Below are positions 48,134 through 59,693 of a DNA stretch of 64,000 nucleotides, piece by piece. Position 1 is the first letter of the stretch, and each line of letters opens with the position of its first letter. Made by a program: the position numbers and the translations under genes. Below the pieces are notes generated by a model. The model saw nothing but the letters and a program-made list of their open reading frames with translations, was not told the origin of the DNA and did no database searches. Source of the stretch: Limimaricola cinnabarinus LL-001 (GTDB taxonomy: Bacteria > Pseudomonadota > Alphaproteobacteria > Rhodobacterales > Rhodobacteraceae); contig NZ_BATB01000005.1 of NCBI RefSeq assembly GCF_000466965.1, positions 58,600 through 122,599 on the forward strand, given 5' to 3'.

Positions 48134-49324
48134 TCAGCCACCCTGCGCGATCGCCGATCCGGCGGCAAAGCCCGAGGCCCAGGCCCATTGGAAGTTGTAA
48201 CCGCCGAGCCATCCGGTGACATCGACGCATTCGCCAATGAAATGCAGCCCCGGCACCGTCTTCGCCTCCATCGTCTTGGACGACAGCGCGTCGGTCGACA
48301 CGCCTCCCAGCGTCACTTCGGCAGTGCGGTAGCCCTCGGTACCCGAAGGCACCAGCCGCCAGTCGCGCAAGGCGGCACACAGCGCGTCGATGGCGCGGTC
48401 GGACTGGTCGGCCATGTTGCCGGGCATCGGATGCTCCTCGGCCCATGCCTCGATCAGCCGGGCGGGCAGATGCTGCGCCAGCACCGTCTTCACCGCCTTT
48501 TTTCCATCCGTGCGCCGCGCGCCGCGCAAGGCCTCGGCCAACCTGCCGTCGGGGGCGAGGTCGATGCGGATCTCCCCGCCCTCGCGCCAGTAGGACGAGG
48601 CCTGCAGGATCGCGGGACCGGAGAGCCCACGATGCGTGAACAATAGCGCCTCATCAAAAGCGGGGCCGTCGGCCTGCGCGCGCACCGGCAGAGCCACGCC
48701 GGACAGACCGGCAAAGCGGTCCGGAAAGGTCAGCGGCACGAGGCCGGGTCGGGTTTCGGTGAGGGGCAAGCCGAACTGCTCAGCGATGCGGTAGGCCAGC
48801 CCGGTGGCGCCCATCTTGGGAATCGACTTGCCGCCCGTGGCCACCACGACTCGGGCCGCGCGAAGCGTCTCGCGCCGTCCCGCCCGCTCGATCACCGCGC
48901 GAAACCCGCTTTCGTCACGGGCGACCTCGACCAGCGAAGTCCGAAGCGACACCTCGGCTCCGGCGGCCCGTGCCTCGGCCATCAGCATCGCGACGATCTG
49001 GGTGGCCTTGCCGTCGCAGAACAGCTGGCCCAGCGTCTTTTCGTGCCAAGCGATGCCGTACTTTTGCACGAGGTCGAGGAAATCCCATGGCGTGTAACGC
49101 GCCAGCGCCGATTTGTGGAAATGCGGGTTGGTCCCGACAAAGCATTCGGGGCCGGTGCGCAGGTTGGTGAAGTTGCAGCGCCCGCCGCCCGAGATCCGGA
49201 TCTTTTCGCCCGGCGCGCGGGCGTGGTCGATCACGAGCGTGTCGCCGCCCGCATGCATCGCCGCGAAGAGGCCCGCGGCCCCGGCACCGAGGATCAGCGT
49301 GTTGATATGACGTGTGTTGTCCAT
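48134..49324 (-). CDS. NAD(P)/FAD-dependent oxidoreductase, BaiN/HI0933 (YhiN) family
   Basis: Flavoprotein of unknown physiological role, 396 residues from the ATG at 49324 (MDNTRHINTLILGAGAAGLFAAMHAG). FAD-binding motif GAGAAG at the N-terminus, GEKIRISGGGRCNFTNL (family signature), VVATGGKSIPKMGATGLAY and the C-terminal GLHFIGECVDVTGWLGGYNFQWAWASGFAAG. A start 27 bases upstream is also open. It lies on the opposite strand inside the dcw cluster, between murD and ftsW. Confidence 0.88.
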   Translation of the reverse strand: MDNTRHINTLILGAGAAGLFAAMHAGGDTLVIDHARAPGEKIRISGGGRCNFTNLRTGPECFVGTNPHFHKSALARYTPWDFLDLVQKYGIAWHEKTLGQLFCDGKATQIVAMLMAEARAAGAEVSLRTSLVEVARDESGFRAVIERAGRRETLRAARVVVATGGKSIPKMGATGLAYRIAEQFGLPLTETRPGLVPLTFPDRFAGLSGVALPVRAQADGPAFDEALLFTHRGLSGPAILQASSYWREGGEIRIDLAPDGRLAEALRGARRTDGKKAVKTVLAQHLPARLIEAWAEEHPMPGNMADQSDRAIDALCAALRDWRLVPSGTEGYRTAEVTLGGVSTDALSSKTMEAKTVPGLHFIGECVDVTGWLGGYNFQWAWASGFAAGSAIAQGG

Positions 49325-49476
49325 CCCCGCGACCTGCCGCTTTTCAGCCACGGGCTCAAGCCTCGGTAGCGCCGGGACTGGACGTTATTTTCATGGTCAA
49401 TCGCGCATATTCGCGCTAGTCTTGTGCGACAGACCCGCAAAAGCGGGCAGGGCAGAGGCAATCAGGCAGCAGATTC

Positions 49477-50643
49477 ATGACCGAAATGGTGCATGGGGCG
49501 GTCCCCGTACGGACCGTCGATCCGATTCTCCCCCGCTGGTGGCGGACCATCGATGTCTGGACCATGTCCTGCATCCTGTTGCTCTTTGCGATCGGCATCC
49601 TGCTGGGGCTCGCGGCCTCGCCCCCGCTGGCCTCCCGCAACGGTCTTGACCCGTTTTACTATGTCAGCCGACAGGCATTCTTCGGCATCGTCTCGCTCGC
49701 GGTGATGATGGGCGTGTCGATGATGACGCCGCAGGTGGTGCGCCGCCTCGCAGTCGTGGGCTTTGCAGGGGCCTTCGTCGCGCTGATGCTGCTGCCGGTC
49801 TTCGGAACCGATTTTGGCAAGGGCGCGGTGCGCTGGTTCTCCTTCGGTTTTGCCTCGGTCCAACCGTCGGAGTTCCTCAAGCCCGGCTTCGTCGTCGTGG
49901 CGGCATGGTTCATGGCGGCAGGGATGGAGCCCTCGGGTCCTCCGGGCCGGCTGTGGTCCTTCGCGCTGGCCTTCACCATTGTCATGTTCCTCGTGCTGCA
50001 GCCCGATTTCGGGCAGGCGGCGCTCGTGCTGTTCTCCTGGGGCGTGATGTATTTTGTCGGTGGCGCGCCGATGTTGCTACTGGCGGGCCTCGCAGGTGTG
50101 GTCATTCTGGGCGGCACCTTCGCCTACAACAACTCCGAGCACTTCGCCCGGCGCATCGACGGTTTCCTCTCGGCCGAGGTCGATCCCAACACCCAGCTCG
50201 GCTATGCGACCAACGCGATCCGCGAGGGCGGCTTCTTCGGCGTCGGCGTCGGCGAGGGACAGGTGAAGTGGTCGCTTCCCGACGCGCATACCGACTTCAT
50301 CATCGCCGTGGCGGCCGAGGAATACGGGCTGGTCTGCGTGATCGCGATCATCGTGCTCTACTGCACCATCGTGGTGCGTTCGCTGATGCGGCTGATGAAG
50401 GAGCGCGACACCTTCATCCGTCTGGCCGGCACCGGCCTCGCCTGTGCCTTCGGCGTGCAGGCGATGATCAACATGGGCGTGGCGGTGCGGCTCCTGCCGG
50501 CCAAAGGCATGACGCTGCCCTTCGTGAGCTATGGCGGCTCCTCGGTGATCGCGTCCGGCATCGCGCTCGGCATGCTCCTCGCCTTTACCCGGACCCGTCC
50601 GCAGGGCGGCATCGGCGACATCCTGTTGCGGCGGGGCCGCTGA
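49477..50643 (+). CDS. ftsW: Peptidoglycan glycosyltransferase FtsW
   Basis: SEDS-family septal glycan polymerase, partner of FtsI. 388 residues, about ten membrane helices. Family blocks: [36 protein letters not shown], the catalytic-region segment [39 protein letters not shown], and [33 protein letters not shown]. Starts the second dcw block with its own promoter region of about 150 bases. The last base of its stop is the first base of the murG ATG. Confidence 0.96.
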   Translation: MTEMVHGAVPVRTVDPILPRWWRTIDVWTMSCILLLFAIGILLGLAASPPLASRNGLDPFYYVSRQAFFGIVSLAVMMGVSMMTPQVVRRLAVVGFAGAFVALMLLPVFGTDFGKGAVRWFSFGFASVQPSEFLKPGFVVVAAWFMAAGMEPSGPPGRLWSFALAFTIVMFLVLQPDFGQAALVLFSWGVMYFVGGAPMLLLAGLAGVVILGGTFAYNNSEHFARRIDGFLSAEVDPNTQLGYATNAIREGGFFGVGVGEGQVKWSLPDAHTDFIIAVAAEEYGLVCVIAIIVLYCTIVVRSLMRLMKERDTFIRLAGTGLACAFGVQAMINMGVAVRLLPAKGMTLPFVSYGGSSVIASGIALGMLLAFTRTRPQGGIGDILLRRGR

Positions 50644-51749
50644 TGTCGGCGCCGCTTCTCGTCATCGCCGCCGGTGGTACCGGCGGCCACATGTTTCCTG
50701 CTCAGGCGCTTGCCGAGCTGATGCTGACGCGCGGCTGGAGGGTCAAGCTGTCCACCGACGCGCGCGGCGCGCGCTATACCCAGAACTTCCCCCGCGAGGT
50801 CGAGATCGAACAGGTGGGTGCGGCCACCTTCGCGCGCGGCGGCCTCTCGGCCAAGGTGATCGCGCCGTTTCGCATCGGCGGCGGCGTGGCGGCGGCGGTG
50901 ACCCGGATGATGCGCGACCGGCCTTCGGTGGTGGTTGGCTTTGGTGGCTACCCCTCGATTCCCGCGCTTTCGGCGGCAACGGTCCTCAAGCTGCCGCGCA
51001 TGATCCACGAGCAGAACGGCGTGCTGGGCCGAGTCAACGGGCTGTTCGCGCGCCGCGTCCACGCCGTGGCCTGCGGCAATTGGCCCACCGCGCTGCCCGA
51101 TGGCGTCGAGGCGATCCATACCGGCAACCCGGTACGCCGCGCCGTGCTCGACCGTTCGGGCGCGGCCTACATTCCGCCGGGCGATTACCCGATGTCGGTT
51201 CTCGTAATCGGTGGCAGCCAAGGCGCGCGCATCCTGTCGGACGTGGTGCCGCCCGCGATCGCCGAGCTTCCGGCCGAACTGCGCCGCCGGGTGCGGGTCA
51301 GCCATCAGGCCCGCGAGGAGGACGTGCAGCGCGTCTCCACCTATTACGCGGATGAGGGGATCGATGCCGACGTGCAGACCTTTTTTGCCGATGTTCCGAC
51401 ACGCATGAGCGAGGCGCAGCTGGTCATCTGCCGCTCCGGCGCCTCGACCATCGCGGATCTAAGCGTCATTGGCCGGCCTTCGATCCTCGTGCCCTTCGCG
51501 GCCGCCGCCGCGGATCATCAGACCGCAAATGCGCGCGGTCTCGTCGACGCCGGCGCGGCGATCATGTTCCCCGAGAGCAAGTTTCATGTGACGACGCTCT
51601 CCCAGCGGATCGCGCTGGTACTCGGCAACAGCGACGGCGCGATGCGGATGGCGCATGCGGCGCGCGACACGGGCGTTCCCGACGCGGCAGAGCGGTTGGC
51701 GGGGGTTGTGGAACGCCTCGCGGATGGACAGAAGGGCACGGATTCTTGA
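50643..51749 (+). CDS. murG: MurG: lipid II synthase (UDP-GlcNAc transferase)
   Basis: Adds GlcNAc to lipid I at the inner membrane face. 368 residues from ATG 50643. G-loops [17 protein letters not shown] and [41 protein letters not shown] and [36 protein letters not shown]. One-base overlaps with ftsW and murC suggest strong coupling. The open frame extends upstream inside ftsW but is not coding. Confidence 0.96.
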   Translation: MSAPLLVIAAGGTGGHMFPAQALAELMLTRGWRVKLSTDARGARYTQNFPREVEIEQVGAATFARGGLSAKVIAPFRIGGGVAAAVTRMMRDRPSVVVGFGGYPSIPALSAATVLKLPRMIHEQNGVLGRVNGLFARRVHAVACGNWPTALPDGVEAIHTGNPVRRAVLDRSGAAYIPPGDYPMSVLVIGGSQGARILSDVVPPAIAELPAELRRRVRVSHQAREEDVQRVSTYYADEGIDADVQTFFADVPTRMSEAQLVICRSGASTIADLSVIGRPSILVPFAAAAADHQTANARGLVDAGAAIMFPESKFHVTTLSQRIALVLGNSDGAMRMAHAARDTGVPDAAERLAGVVERLADGQKGTDS

Positions 51750-53169
51750 TGGACGGGACGCAAGCCATGAACGCCGCCACGAAACTGCCGCTCGATGTCG
51801 GCCCGATCCACTTCGTCGGCATCGGCGGCATCGGCATGTCCGGCATCGCCGAGGTGCTCCTGAACCAAGGCTACACGGTGCAAGGCTCGGACCTGAAGGG
51901 CTCCAAAATCACCGAGCGGCTCGAAACCCTCGGGGCCCGGGTCTTCATCGGCCAGTCGGGCGAGAACCTCGAAGGGGCCGAAGTCGTCGTCATCTCCTCG
52001 GCGATCAAGCCGGGCAACCTCGAGCTTGACGAAGCCCGCCGCCGCGGTCTTCCCGTGGTGCGCCGCGCCGAAATGCTGGCCGAGCTGATGCGGCTGCGCT
52101 CCAACGTCGCCGTGGGCGGCACCCATGGCAAGACCACCACCACGACCATGGTGGCGACGCTGCTCGACGCAGGCAATTTCGACCCCACCGTGGTCAATGG
52201 CGGCATCATCCATGCCTATGGCTCGAATGCCCGGATGGGGCAGGGCGAATGGATGGTGGTCGAGGCCGATGAGAGCGACGGCACCTTCAACCGGCTACCC
52301 GCCACCATCGCCATCGTGACCAACATCGACCCCGAGCACATGGATCACTGGGGCTCGATCGAGGGGCTGCGCAAGGGCTTCCTCGACTTCGTGTCGAACA
52401 TCCCTTTCTACGGCCTCGCCGTATGCTGCACCGACCATCCCGAAGTGCAGGCGCTGGTGGGCCGCGTCACCGACCGCCGCGTCACCACCTTCGGGTTCAA
52501 CGCGCAGGCCGACGTGCGTGCCGCCAACCTGACCTACAAGGGCGGCATCGCGCATTTCGACGTGGTGCTGCGCGCCGAGGGCACGGTGATCGAGGGCTGC
52601 ACCCTGCCGATGCCGGGCGATCACAACGTGTCGAACGCGCTCGCCGCCGTCGCCGTGGCGCGGCATTTGGGCATGAAGCGCGATGAGATACGTGCGGCAC
52701 TTGCCGGGTTCGGGGGTGTCAACCGGCGCTTCACCAAGGTCGGTGAATGGAACGGCGTCACGATCATAGATGATTACGGCCATCACCCCGTGGAGATCGC
52801 CGCCGTGCTGCGTGCGGCTCGCCAAGCCAGCGAAGGCCGGGTGATCGCGGTGCACCAGCCGCACCGTTTCACGCGGCTCGCCACGCTGTTCGACGATTTC
52901 TGCACCTGTTTCAACGACGCGACGTGGTCGGCATCTCGGACATTTACGCCGCTGGAGAAGAGCCGATCGAGGGGGCGGGACGCGACGACCTCGTCGCCGG
53001 TCTGATCCGGCATGGCCATCGCCACGCGCGCGCCGTCACCTCCGAGGAGGATCTGGCCCATCTGGTGCGCGAGCAGGCTCGTCCCGGCGATATCGTTGTC
53101 TGCCTCGGAGCGGGCACGATCAGTGCCTGGGCCGGTGCGCTGCCCGCAAGGCTGGAACAGGACGGATGA
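51749..53169 (+). CDS. murC: UDP-MurNAc-L-alanine ligase MurC, frameshifted in this sequence
   Basis: First amino-acid ligase of the peptidoglycan precursor pathway. Starts [45 protein letters not shown] motif [38 protein letters not shown] and [11 protein letters not shown]. One missing C near 52920 (GACGCGACG to GACGCCGACG) joins [38 protein letters not shown] to the stop at 53169. Repaired length 473 residues. The stop overlaps the DUF2484 gene (ATGA). Confidence 0.93.
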
Positions 53170-53429
53170 GCGCGGCGCAGGCCCTGCCGCTGGCGGTCGC
53201 CTGCCTGTGGGTGATTGCGGCCAATCTCGCCGCTATGCTGCCTTCGCGCGACAACCACCGCAGCTGCGCCACCGCCCTCGTGGTGATCGGCGTGCCGCTT
53301 CTGGGCTGGACCACCTATGCGCTGGGTCCGATCGCGGGCGTGGCGATGATGGCGGCGGGGGCCTCGGTGCTGCGCTGGCCACTGATGGCGGCCGGTCGGC
53401 GGCTCAAGCGGCGGTTCGGGCGGGCGTGA
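53166..53429 (+). CDS. DUF2484 small membrane protein
   Basis: 87 residues with three hydrophobic stretches ([53 protein letters not shown]) and a basic end ([10 protein letters not shown]). Fully embedded in the dcw cluster with overlaps to murC (4 bases) and murB (1 base), so it is made together with them. Known only as a conserved rhodobacterial protein at this locus; an envelope or divisome-accessory role is inference. Confidence 0.8.
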   Translation: MSAAQALPLAVACLWVIAANLAAMLPSRDNHRSCATALVVIGVPLLGWTTYALGPIAGVAMMAAGASVLRWPLMAAGRRLKRRFGRA

Positions 53430-54367
53430 TGACCGGCATGCCCAGCGAACTTCCCGACACGCGGGGTCGGCTGACCCCAAATCGCGCGCTCGCCGATCTG
53501 ACATGGCTGCGCGTGGGCGGGCCGGCCGACTGGCTGTTCCAACCCGCCGACCGCGAGGATCTTGCAGCCTTCCTGCGTGACCTCGACCCTTCCGTGCCGG
53601 TCTTCGCGATGGGCGTCGGCTCCAACCTCATCGTGCGCGACGGGGGTGTCCGCGGCGTGGTGATCCGGCTCGGGCGCGGCTTCAATGGCATCGACATCGC
53701 ACCCGATGGCCGCGTCATCGCCGGGGCGGCCGCGCTCGATTCGCACGTCGCGCGCAAGGCGGCGCAGGCGGGGCGCGACCTGACCTTCCTGCGTACCATC
53801 CCCGGTGCCATCGGCGGCGCGGTACGGATGAACGCGGGCTGCTACGGCGCCTATGTCGCCGACGCGCTGCGCGAGGTCACGGTGATCCACCGCGATGGCC
53901 GAACGGAAACGCTTGCCGCCGCGGCGCTTGACCTCGCCTATCGTTCGAGCCGTCTGCCGGAGGGCGCGGTGATCGTCGAGGCGGTGTTCGACGCGCCCGA
54001 AGGCGATCCGGTGGCGCTCGAGGCACGGATGGAGGAGCAGATCGCCAAGCGAGACGCCAGCCAGCCCACCCGCGACCGCACGGCGGGCTCGACCTTCCGC
54101 AATCCGGTGGGATTCTCCTCAACCGGGCGCGCCGATGACAGCCACGAGTTGAAAGCTTGGAAGGTGATCGACGAGGCGGGGATGCGCGGCGCGCGGCTTG
54201 GTGGTGCCGTGATGAACGACAAGCATCCGAACTTTCTCACCAATGCGGGCAACGCGACGGCGGCCGATCTCGAAGCTCTGGGCGAGAAGGTCCGGAAAAG
54301 GGTTTACGAGCATTCGGGCCTGACGCTAGAATGGGAAATCATGCGGGTCGGGCAACCGAGCGCGTGA
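53429..54367 (+). CDS. murB: UDP-N-acetylenolpyruvoylglucosamine reductase
   Basis: FAD- and NADPH-dependent reduction giving UDP-MurNAc. 312 residues from ATG 53429 ([39 protein letters not shown]). FAD-binding [43 protein letters not shown], and the catalytic serine region [12 protein letters not shown] short hairpin (CCCCCGC-CAA-GCGGGGG, 54384-54400) lies just after the stop. Confidence 0.95.
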   Translation: MTGMPSELPDTRGRLTPNRALADLTWLRVGGPADWLFQPADREDLAAFLRDLDPSVPVFAMGVGSNLIVRDGGVRGVVIRLGRGFNGIDIAPDGRVIAGAAALDSHVARKAAQAGRDLTFLRTIPGAIGGAVRMNAGCYGAYVADALREVTVIHRDGRTETLAAAALDLAYRSSRLPEGAVIVEAVFDAPEGDPVALEARMEEQIAKRDASQPTRDRTAGSTFRNPVGFSSTGRADDSHELKAWKVIDEAGMRGARLGGAVMNDKHPNFLTNAGNATAADLEALGEKVRKRVYEHSGLTLEWEIMRVGQPSA

Positions 54368-54463
54368 CACACGGATAATTCGGCCCCCGCCAAGCGGGGG
54401 AGGCCCACAAGGGCCATAACAATGACGCGCCGTTCAGCGGCGCGCGAATGGGGCAGTGCGGGA

Positions 54464-55378
54464 ATGTCGAGCGGGACACATCCCAAGGTTGTCGTGGTGA
54501 TGGGCGGACCCTCGGCCGAGCGCGAGGTCTCTCTTTCCACGGGGCGCGAATGCGCGGCGGCCTTGCGGCAGGCAGGATATGAGGTGATCGAGGTCGATGC
54601 CGGCCCCGACCTGCCCCAGCGTCTGCGCGACCTTGCTCCCGGTGTCGTCTTCAACGCCCTGCACGGCCCGCGCGGCGAGGATGGCTGCATCCAGGGCCTG
54701 CTGGAATGGCTGCGTATCCCCTATACCCATTCGGGCGTGCTGGCCTCGGCGCTGGCCATGGACAAGGAAGCCACCAAGACCGCCTTTCGCGCCGAGGGGC
54801 TTCCAGTGGCAGAGAGCCGCCTCGCCACCAAGGCCGAGGTGATGGCCGCCCATGTCATGCCGCCGCCCTATGTCGTGAAACCCTACAACGAAGGCTCCAG
54901 CGTCGGCGTCTATATCGTGCCCGAAGGCGCGCACCAGCCGCCGCAACTTGCCCAAGATATGCCCGCGACGGTGATGGTCGAGGCTTACCTTCCGGGGCGC
55001 GAGCTGACGACCACGGTGCTGGGCGACCGCGCGCTGACCGTGACCGATATCGTGACGAATGGCTGGTACGACTACGACGCCAAGTACAAGACCGGCGGCT
55101 CGCGCCATGTCGTGCCCGCCGAGATTCCGCAGGAGATCTTCGAGGCCTGTCTCGACTACGCGCTTCGCGCGCATCGCGCCTTGGGCTGCCGTGGCCTTTC
55201 ACGCACAGATTTCCGTTGGGACGAGGGCAGGGGGCTTGATGGCCTCGTGCTTCTGGAGACCAACACCCAGCCCGGCATGACGCCGACCTCGCTTGCGCCC
55301 GAGCAGGCGGCCAAGGTCGGCATCTCGTTTCCCGAGCTCTGCGGCTGGCTGGTGGAGGACGCCTCATGCGATCGTTGA
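54464..55378 (+). CDS. ddl: D-alanine-D-alanine ligase
   Basis: ATP-grasp ligase that makes the D-Ala-D-Ala dipeptide for MurF. 304 residues from ATG 54464 ([34 protein letters not shown]); the ATG at 54422 would add 14 residues with no family match. Blocks: [64 protein letters not shown] and [19 protein letters not shown]. The C-terminal end overlaps ftsQ by 13 bases. Confidence 0.95.
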   Translation: MSSGTHPKVVVVMGGPSAEREVSLSTGRECAAALRQAGYEVIEVDAGPDLPQRLRDLAPGVVFNALHGPRGEDGCIQGLLEWLRIPYTHSGVLASALAMDKEATKTAFRAEGLPVAESRLATKAEVMAAHVMPPPYVVKPYNEGSSVGVYIVPEGAHQPPQLAQDMPATVMVEAYLPGRELTTTVLGDRALTVTDIVTNGWYDYDAKYKTGGSRHVVPAEIPQEIFEACLDYALRAHRALGCRGLSRTDFRWDEGRGLDGLVLLETNTQPGMTPTSLAPEQAAKVGISFPELCGWLVEDASCDR

Positions 55379-56253
55379 CTTCGCTGTTCCGGCGCCAGCC
55401 GCAATACGGCATGCGCCGCGATCCGGCGCCGACGCGCTGGGGCTACCGCTACCAGCGGCTGATGCTGACGCCGGCCTTCCGGATCGGATTGCGCTTCGGC
55501 CTGCCGCTCGTGCTCGTGGCGGCGGTGGGTGGCATCTGGTTCGGTCAGCAGGACAACCGCACCGCATTCGCCGCGCAGGTCGACCGGCTCAAGGCGATGG
55601 TCCAGCAGCGACCCGAATTCATGGTGGGCGCGGTCGAGATCGAGGGCGCCGAGCCCGCGCTCGCCGCCGCGATCAAGGCGTTCCTGCCCGAGAAGATGCC
55701 GGTGTCCTCCTTCGATCTCGACCTGCCGGAGATCCGCAGCCGCATCCGCGAGCTGACGGCGGTGGCCGACGCGACGGTGCGCGTCCGCCCCGGCGGCACG
55801 CTCGAGGTCGCGGTGACCCAGCGGGTTCCGGTGGCGGTGTGGCGCTATGTCGACGGGCTGCGGCTCGTCGATGCCGAGGGCGTGATGACCGGGATGATCC
55901 CGGCGCGTTCCGACCGCGCGGACCTGCCTCTCATCGCGGGCGACGGCGCGCGCGAAAAGATCGACGAGGCGCTGGCGCTATTTGCCGCCGCCGCCCCCGT
56001 CGCCCCGCGCATTCGGGGGCTGGTGCGCATGGGCGAACGGCGCTGGGATCTGGTGCTCGACCGCGACCAGCGGATCCTTCTGCCCGCGGAGGCGCCGGTG
56101 AAGGCGCTGGAGCGGGTGATGGCGCTCGATGAGGCCGAGGAGATTCTCGCGCGCGACATCGCGGCGGTGGACATAAGAAACGAGGATCGGCCGACCATAA
56201 GGCTGACCGAGCAGGCATTGGTGCGGCTTCGCCGCGTCAGCGAGACAAATTAG
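55366..56253 (+). CDS. ftsQ: Cell division protein FtsQ
   Basis: Bitopic divisome protein, 295 residues. Basic cytoplasmic N-terminus (about 1-45), one membrane helix ([20 protein letters not shown]), then the POTRA domain ([45 protein letters not shown]) and the FtsQ beta domain ([32 protein letters not shown]). Scaffold for FtsL/FtsB. Intact. Confidence 0.93.
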   Translation: MRSLTSLFRRQPQYGMRRDPAPTRWGYRYQRLMLTPAFRIGLRFGLPLVLVAAVGGIWFGQQDNRTAFAAQVDRLKAMVQQRPEFMVGAVEIEGAEPALAAAIKAFLPEKMPVSSFDLDLPEIRSRIRELTAVADATVRVRPGGTLEVAVTQRVPVAVWRYVDGLRLVDAEGVMTGMIPARSDRADLPLIAGDGAREKIDEALALFAAAAPVAPRIRGLVRMGERRWDLVLDRDQRILLPAEAPVKALERVMALDEAEEILARDIAAVDIRNEDRPTIRLTEQALVRLRRVSETN

Positions 56254-56275
56254 AAAAAACGGGGCGGAAACGAAA

Positions 56276-57604
56276 ATGGGGCAGCTCTACCAGACGCAGC
56301 GGGCGATGCGGCACATGCGCAAGGCGGCGATGCAGAGAGGCGTCATCGCCATTCTCGACGTCGGCACCTCCAAGATTGCCTGTCTGGTGCTGCGTTTCGA
56401 CGGCGACGCCCCGGCGCTCGAGGGCGTGGGCTCGATGGCCGGGCAGTCCAACTTCCGCATCATCGGTGCCGCCACCACCCGCTCGCGCGGGGTCTCCTTC
56501 GGCGAGGTCGCGGCGATGGCCGAGACCGAGCGCGCGATCCGCACCGCGGTGCAGGCGGCGCAGAAGATGGCGGGCGTGCGCGTCGATCACGTCATCGCCA
56601 CGCTGTCGGGTGCGCGGCCGCGCAGCTACGGTCTCGACGGTGAGGTCGAGGTCGAAGAGGGCCAGGTGACCGATGGCGACATCGGCCGCGTGCTCGCCGC
56701 CTGCGAGATGCCCGACTATGGCGACGGCCGCGAGGTGCTGCACGCGCAGCCGGTGAACTTCGCACTCGACCATCGGTCGGGTCTCGCCGATCCGCGCGGC
56801 CAGATCGGCCAGCGGCTCACCACCGACATGCACCTGCTCACCGTCGACGCCACCGCCATCGAGAACCTGCTCTACTGCATCAAGCGCTGCGACCTCGAGG
56901 TCGCAGGGATCGCGTCGTCTGCCTATGTCTCGGGCGTGTCCTCGCTGGTCGAGGACGAGCAGGAACTGGGCGCGGCCTGCATCGACATGGGTGGCGGCTC
57001 CACCGGCATCTCGGTCTTCATCCGGAAGCATATGATCTATGCCGACAGCGTGCGCATGGGGGGCGATCATGTCACCTCCGACATCTCGATGGGCCTGCAG
57101 GTGCCGATGGCCACCGCCGAGCGGATCAAGACCTTCTACGGCGGCGTCGTCGCCACCGGCATGGACGACCGCGAGATGATCGAGATCGGCGGCGACACCG
57201 GCGATTGGGAGCATGACCGCCGCACCGTCAGCCGCGCCGAGCTGATCGGCATCATGCGCCCGCGCGTCGAGGAGATCCTCGAGGAGGTGCGCCAGCGGCT
57301 CGACGCGGCGGGCTTTGAGCATCTTCCTTCCCAGCAGATCGTGCTCACCGGCGGCGGCAGCCAGATCCCCGGGCTCGACGGTCTGGCGACGCGCATCCTC
57401 GGCCAGCAGGTCCGTCTGGGCCGACCGCTGCGCGTGCAGGGTCTGCCGCAGGCCGCCACCGGCCCGGCCTTCGCGGGCTCGGTGGGGCTGTGCCTCTTTG
57501 CCGCGCATCCGCAGGATGAATGGTGGGACTTCGAAGTGCCTGCCGAGCGCCACTCGGCGCGGTCCTTCAAACGGGCCTTCAAATGGTTCAAGGACAACTG
57601 GTGA
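56276..57604 (+). CDS. ftsA: Cell division protein FtsA
   Basis: Actin-like protein that tethers FtsZ to the membrane. 442 residues. Phosphate-binding motifs AILDVGTSKIACLVLRF and CIDMGGGSTGISVFI, a SHS2-like domain (VITLSGARPRSYG region), VLTGGGSQIPGLDGLA, and a C-terminal amphipathic helix (SARSFKRAFKWFKDNW) for membrane binding. Intact. Confidence 0.96.
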   Translation: MGQLYQTQRAMRHMRKAAMQRGVIAILDVGTSKIACLVLRFDGDAPALEGVGSMAGQSNFRIIGAATTRSRGVSFGEVAAMAETERAIRTAVQAAQKMAGVRVDHVIATLSGARPRSYGLDGEVEVEEGQVTDGDIGRVLAACEMPDYGDGREVLHAQPVNFALDHRSGLADPRGQIGQRLTTDMHLLTVDATAIENLLYCIKRCDLEVAGIASSAYVSGVSSLVEDEQELGAACIDMGGGSTGISVFIRKHMIYADSVRMGGDHVTSDISMGLQVPMATAERIKTFYGGVVATGMDDREMIEIGGDTGDWEHDRRTVSRAELIGIMRPRVEEILEEVRQRLDAAGFEHLPSQQIVLTGGGSQIPGLDGLATRILGQQVRLGRPLRVQGLPQAATGPAFAGSVGLCLFAAHPQDEWWDFEVPAERHSARSFKRAFKWFKDNW

Positions 57605-57781
57605 TACGCAAGATGTCGCTCATCGGCCCACAGGGCCGATATTCGACGCTGCGGAAACCTCAAGAAAACAGTAAGAATGCCCGAGTTTCCCCGTGACGAT
57701 ACGAGCGCGCGCGGATAGTTTGGCCAAACAATGGCAGACACGCCCGGCGGGACGGGCCAGATTCAGGACAGGCAGACAGCG

Positions 57782-59499
57782 ATGGCACTCAACCTCTCTC
57801 TGCCGGGGCAGGAAGATCTCAAGCCCCGGATCACCGTCTTCGGCGTGGGCGGCGCTGGTGGCAACGCGGTCAACAACATGATCGAGAAGGAGCTCGACGG
57901 CGTCGAGTTCGTGGTCGCCAACACCGATGCGCAGGCGCTGCAGCAATCGCGCGCCCAAGCCAAGATCCAGATGGGCGTGAAGGTCACCGAAGGTCTGGGC
58001 GCGGGCGCTCGTGCCACCGTCGGCGCCGCCGCGGCCGAGGAGTCGATCGAGGAGATCGTCGATCACCTCGCCGGCGCGCATATGTGCTTCATCACCGCCG
58101 GCATGGGCGGCGGTACCGGTACCGGCGCTGCGCCGATCATCGCCCAGGCCGCGCGCGAGCTCGGCGTGCTGACCGTCGGCGTCGTCACCAAGCCGTTCCA
58201 GTTCGAGGGCGGCAAGCGCATGAAGCAGGCCGAGGCCGGCGTCGAGGCGCTGCAGAAGGTGGTCGACACGCTGATCATCATCCCGAACCAGAACCTGTTC
58301 CGCCTTGCCAACGAGAACACCACTTTCACCGAGGCCTTCGCTCTCGCCGACGACGTGCTCTATCAGGGCGTCAAGGGCGTGACCGACCTGATGGTGCGTC
58401 CCGGCCTAATCAACCTCGACTTCGCCGACGTCCGCGCGGTGATGGACGAGATGGGCAAGGCGATGATGGGCACCGGCGAGGCCGAGGGCGAGGACCGTGC
58501 CGTTCAGGCCGCCGAGAAGGCGATCGCGAACCCGCTGCTCGACGAGATCAGCCTCGAGGGCGCCAAGGGCGTGCTCATCAACATCACCGGCGGCTACGAC
58601 CTCACCCTGTTCGAGCTCGACGAGGCGGCCAACAAGATCCGCGAGAAGGTCGATCCCGAGGCCAACATCATCGTCGGCTCCACGCTCGACACCGGCATGG
58701 AAGGCCGGATGCGCGTCTCCGTGGTCGCCACCGGCATCGATGCGATGGCCAAGCACGAGGACGTCCCCGTGCCGCGCCGCAAGATGAGCGAGCCGCTGCG
58801 CGAGCGCGTCTCGACCGAGGACGAGATGCAGGCCGCGCCGGTGCCGCCGCGCCGCGAGGCCCAGCCGCAGCCCGCATCCCGCGCCCAGGCCTCCGTGCCG
58901 CGCCGCGAGCCGCAGCAGCAGGTCCGTCAAGAGCCCGAACCCTCCTATGAAGAGGACTACGCCGAAGGCTTCGACACCCGGCGCTCTGCCCCGCGCGAGG
59001 AGCCGCAGCAGCGGTTCCAGCCGCAGCACGAAGACGATGTGCCGGCCCCCGTCTACGAACCGCGCCGCGAGGCGGCTCGTCAGGCCGAGTCCGCCCCCGA
59101 AAGCTTCGTGGCGCCCGCGCCGCGTGCCTCCGGTGGAGCCTCTCCTGACACCATGGCGCGTCTGCGGGCCGCGTCGCAGAACCAGCCGCGCCAGCAGCAG
59201 CCCGAGCGCGCCGAGATGCCCCGCGCCGAGCCGCGCAGCCCCGCCGCTCCGGCCCGCAGCGCCGAGGCCGACCGGCAGCCGCGCTTCGGTATCAATTCGC
59301 TCATCAACCGGATGACCGGTCATGCCGAGCAGCCCGGCGCCCCGGCGCAGCCGCGCGTCCGCAGCCGCCGACCCAGCGCGCGCAGCCGCAGCAGCCCGTG
59401 CAGCCACGTCAGGCCCCCAACTGGCAGGATGACGGCGAGACCGATCCCGAGCAGGAGCGCATCGAGATCCCTGCCTTCCTGCGGCGTCAGGCGAACTGA
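57782..59499 (+). CDS. ftsZ: Cell division protein FtsZ, frameshifted in its linker
   Basis: Tubulin-like GTPase that forms the division ring. The start at 57782 ([34 protein letters not shown]) matches the family; an ATG at 57731 adds 17 unmatched residues. GTP signature [11 protein letters not shown]7 loop [20 protein letters not shown]. The linker is long (about 230 residues), disordered and Pro/Gln/Arg/Glu-rich. A missing base near 59358 must be restored for the end to read [32 protein letters not shown], which holds the conserved peptide ([10 protein letters not shown]) that binds FtsA and partners. Repaired length 572. Confidence 0.94.
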
Positions 59500-59528
59500 C
59501 GCAAAGCCGCACATTCTTTGTGCAACAA

Positions 59529-59560
59529 GGGCCGCCTTCGGGCGGCCCTAGCCGTTTTCA
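59529..59560 (+). terminator. Intrinsic terminator after ftsZ
   Basis: GGGCCGCC-TTCG-GGCGGCCC, an 8-base-pair stem with the stable UUCG loop, followed by TAGCCGTTTT. Marks the end of the dcw transcript. Confidence 0.88.
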
Positions 59561-59693
59561 GGGGGTTTTTCCTATCGACTGCGTGCTCCGGACCACATGT
59601 TTCACGCTGTCGCAAAGAGTGAATTGTGACCTCTAGGGGGAGCGCTTAGGTCACTGGGGTAACGAAATCCGAAATGGATCCGGGTAGAGACAC

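Noticed and set aside
54381..54400. Terminator between murB and ddl
   Set aside because: CCCCCGC-CAA-GCGGGGG forms a hairpin but has no T run and lies inside a cluster that should be co-transcribed; at most an mRNA-stability element.
40873..59499. Programmed ribosomal frameshifting in ftsI, murE, murF, murC and ftsZ
   Set aside because: There are no shared slippery heptamers, the genes are not frameshifted in other bacteria, and the same one-base loss occurs in unrelated genes across the window.
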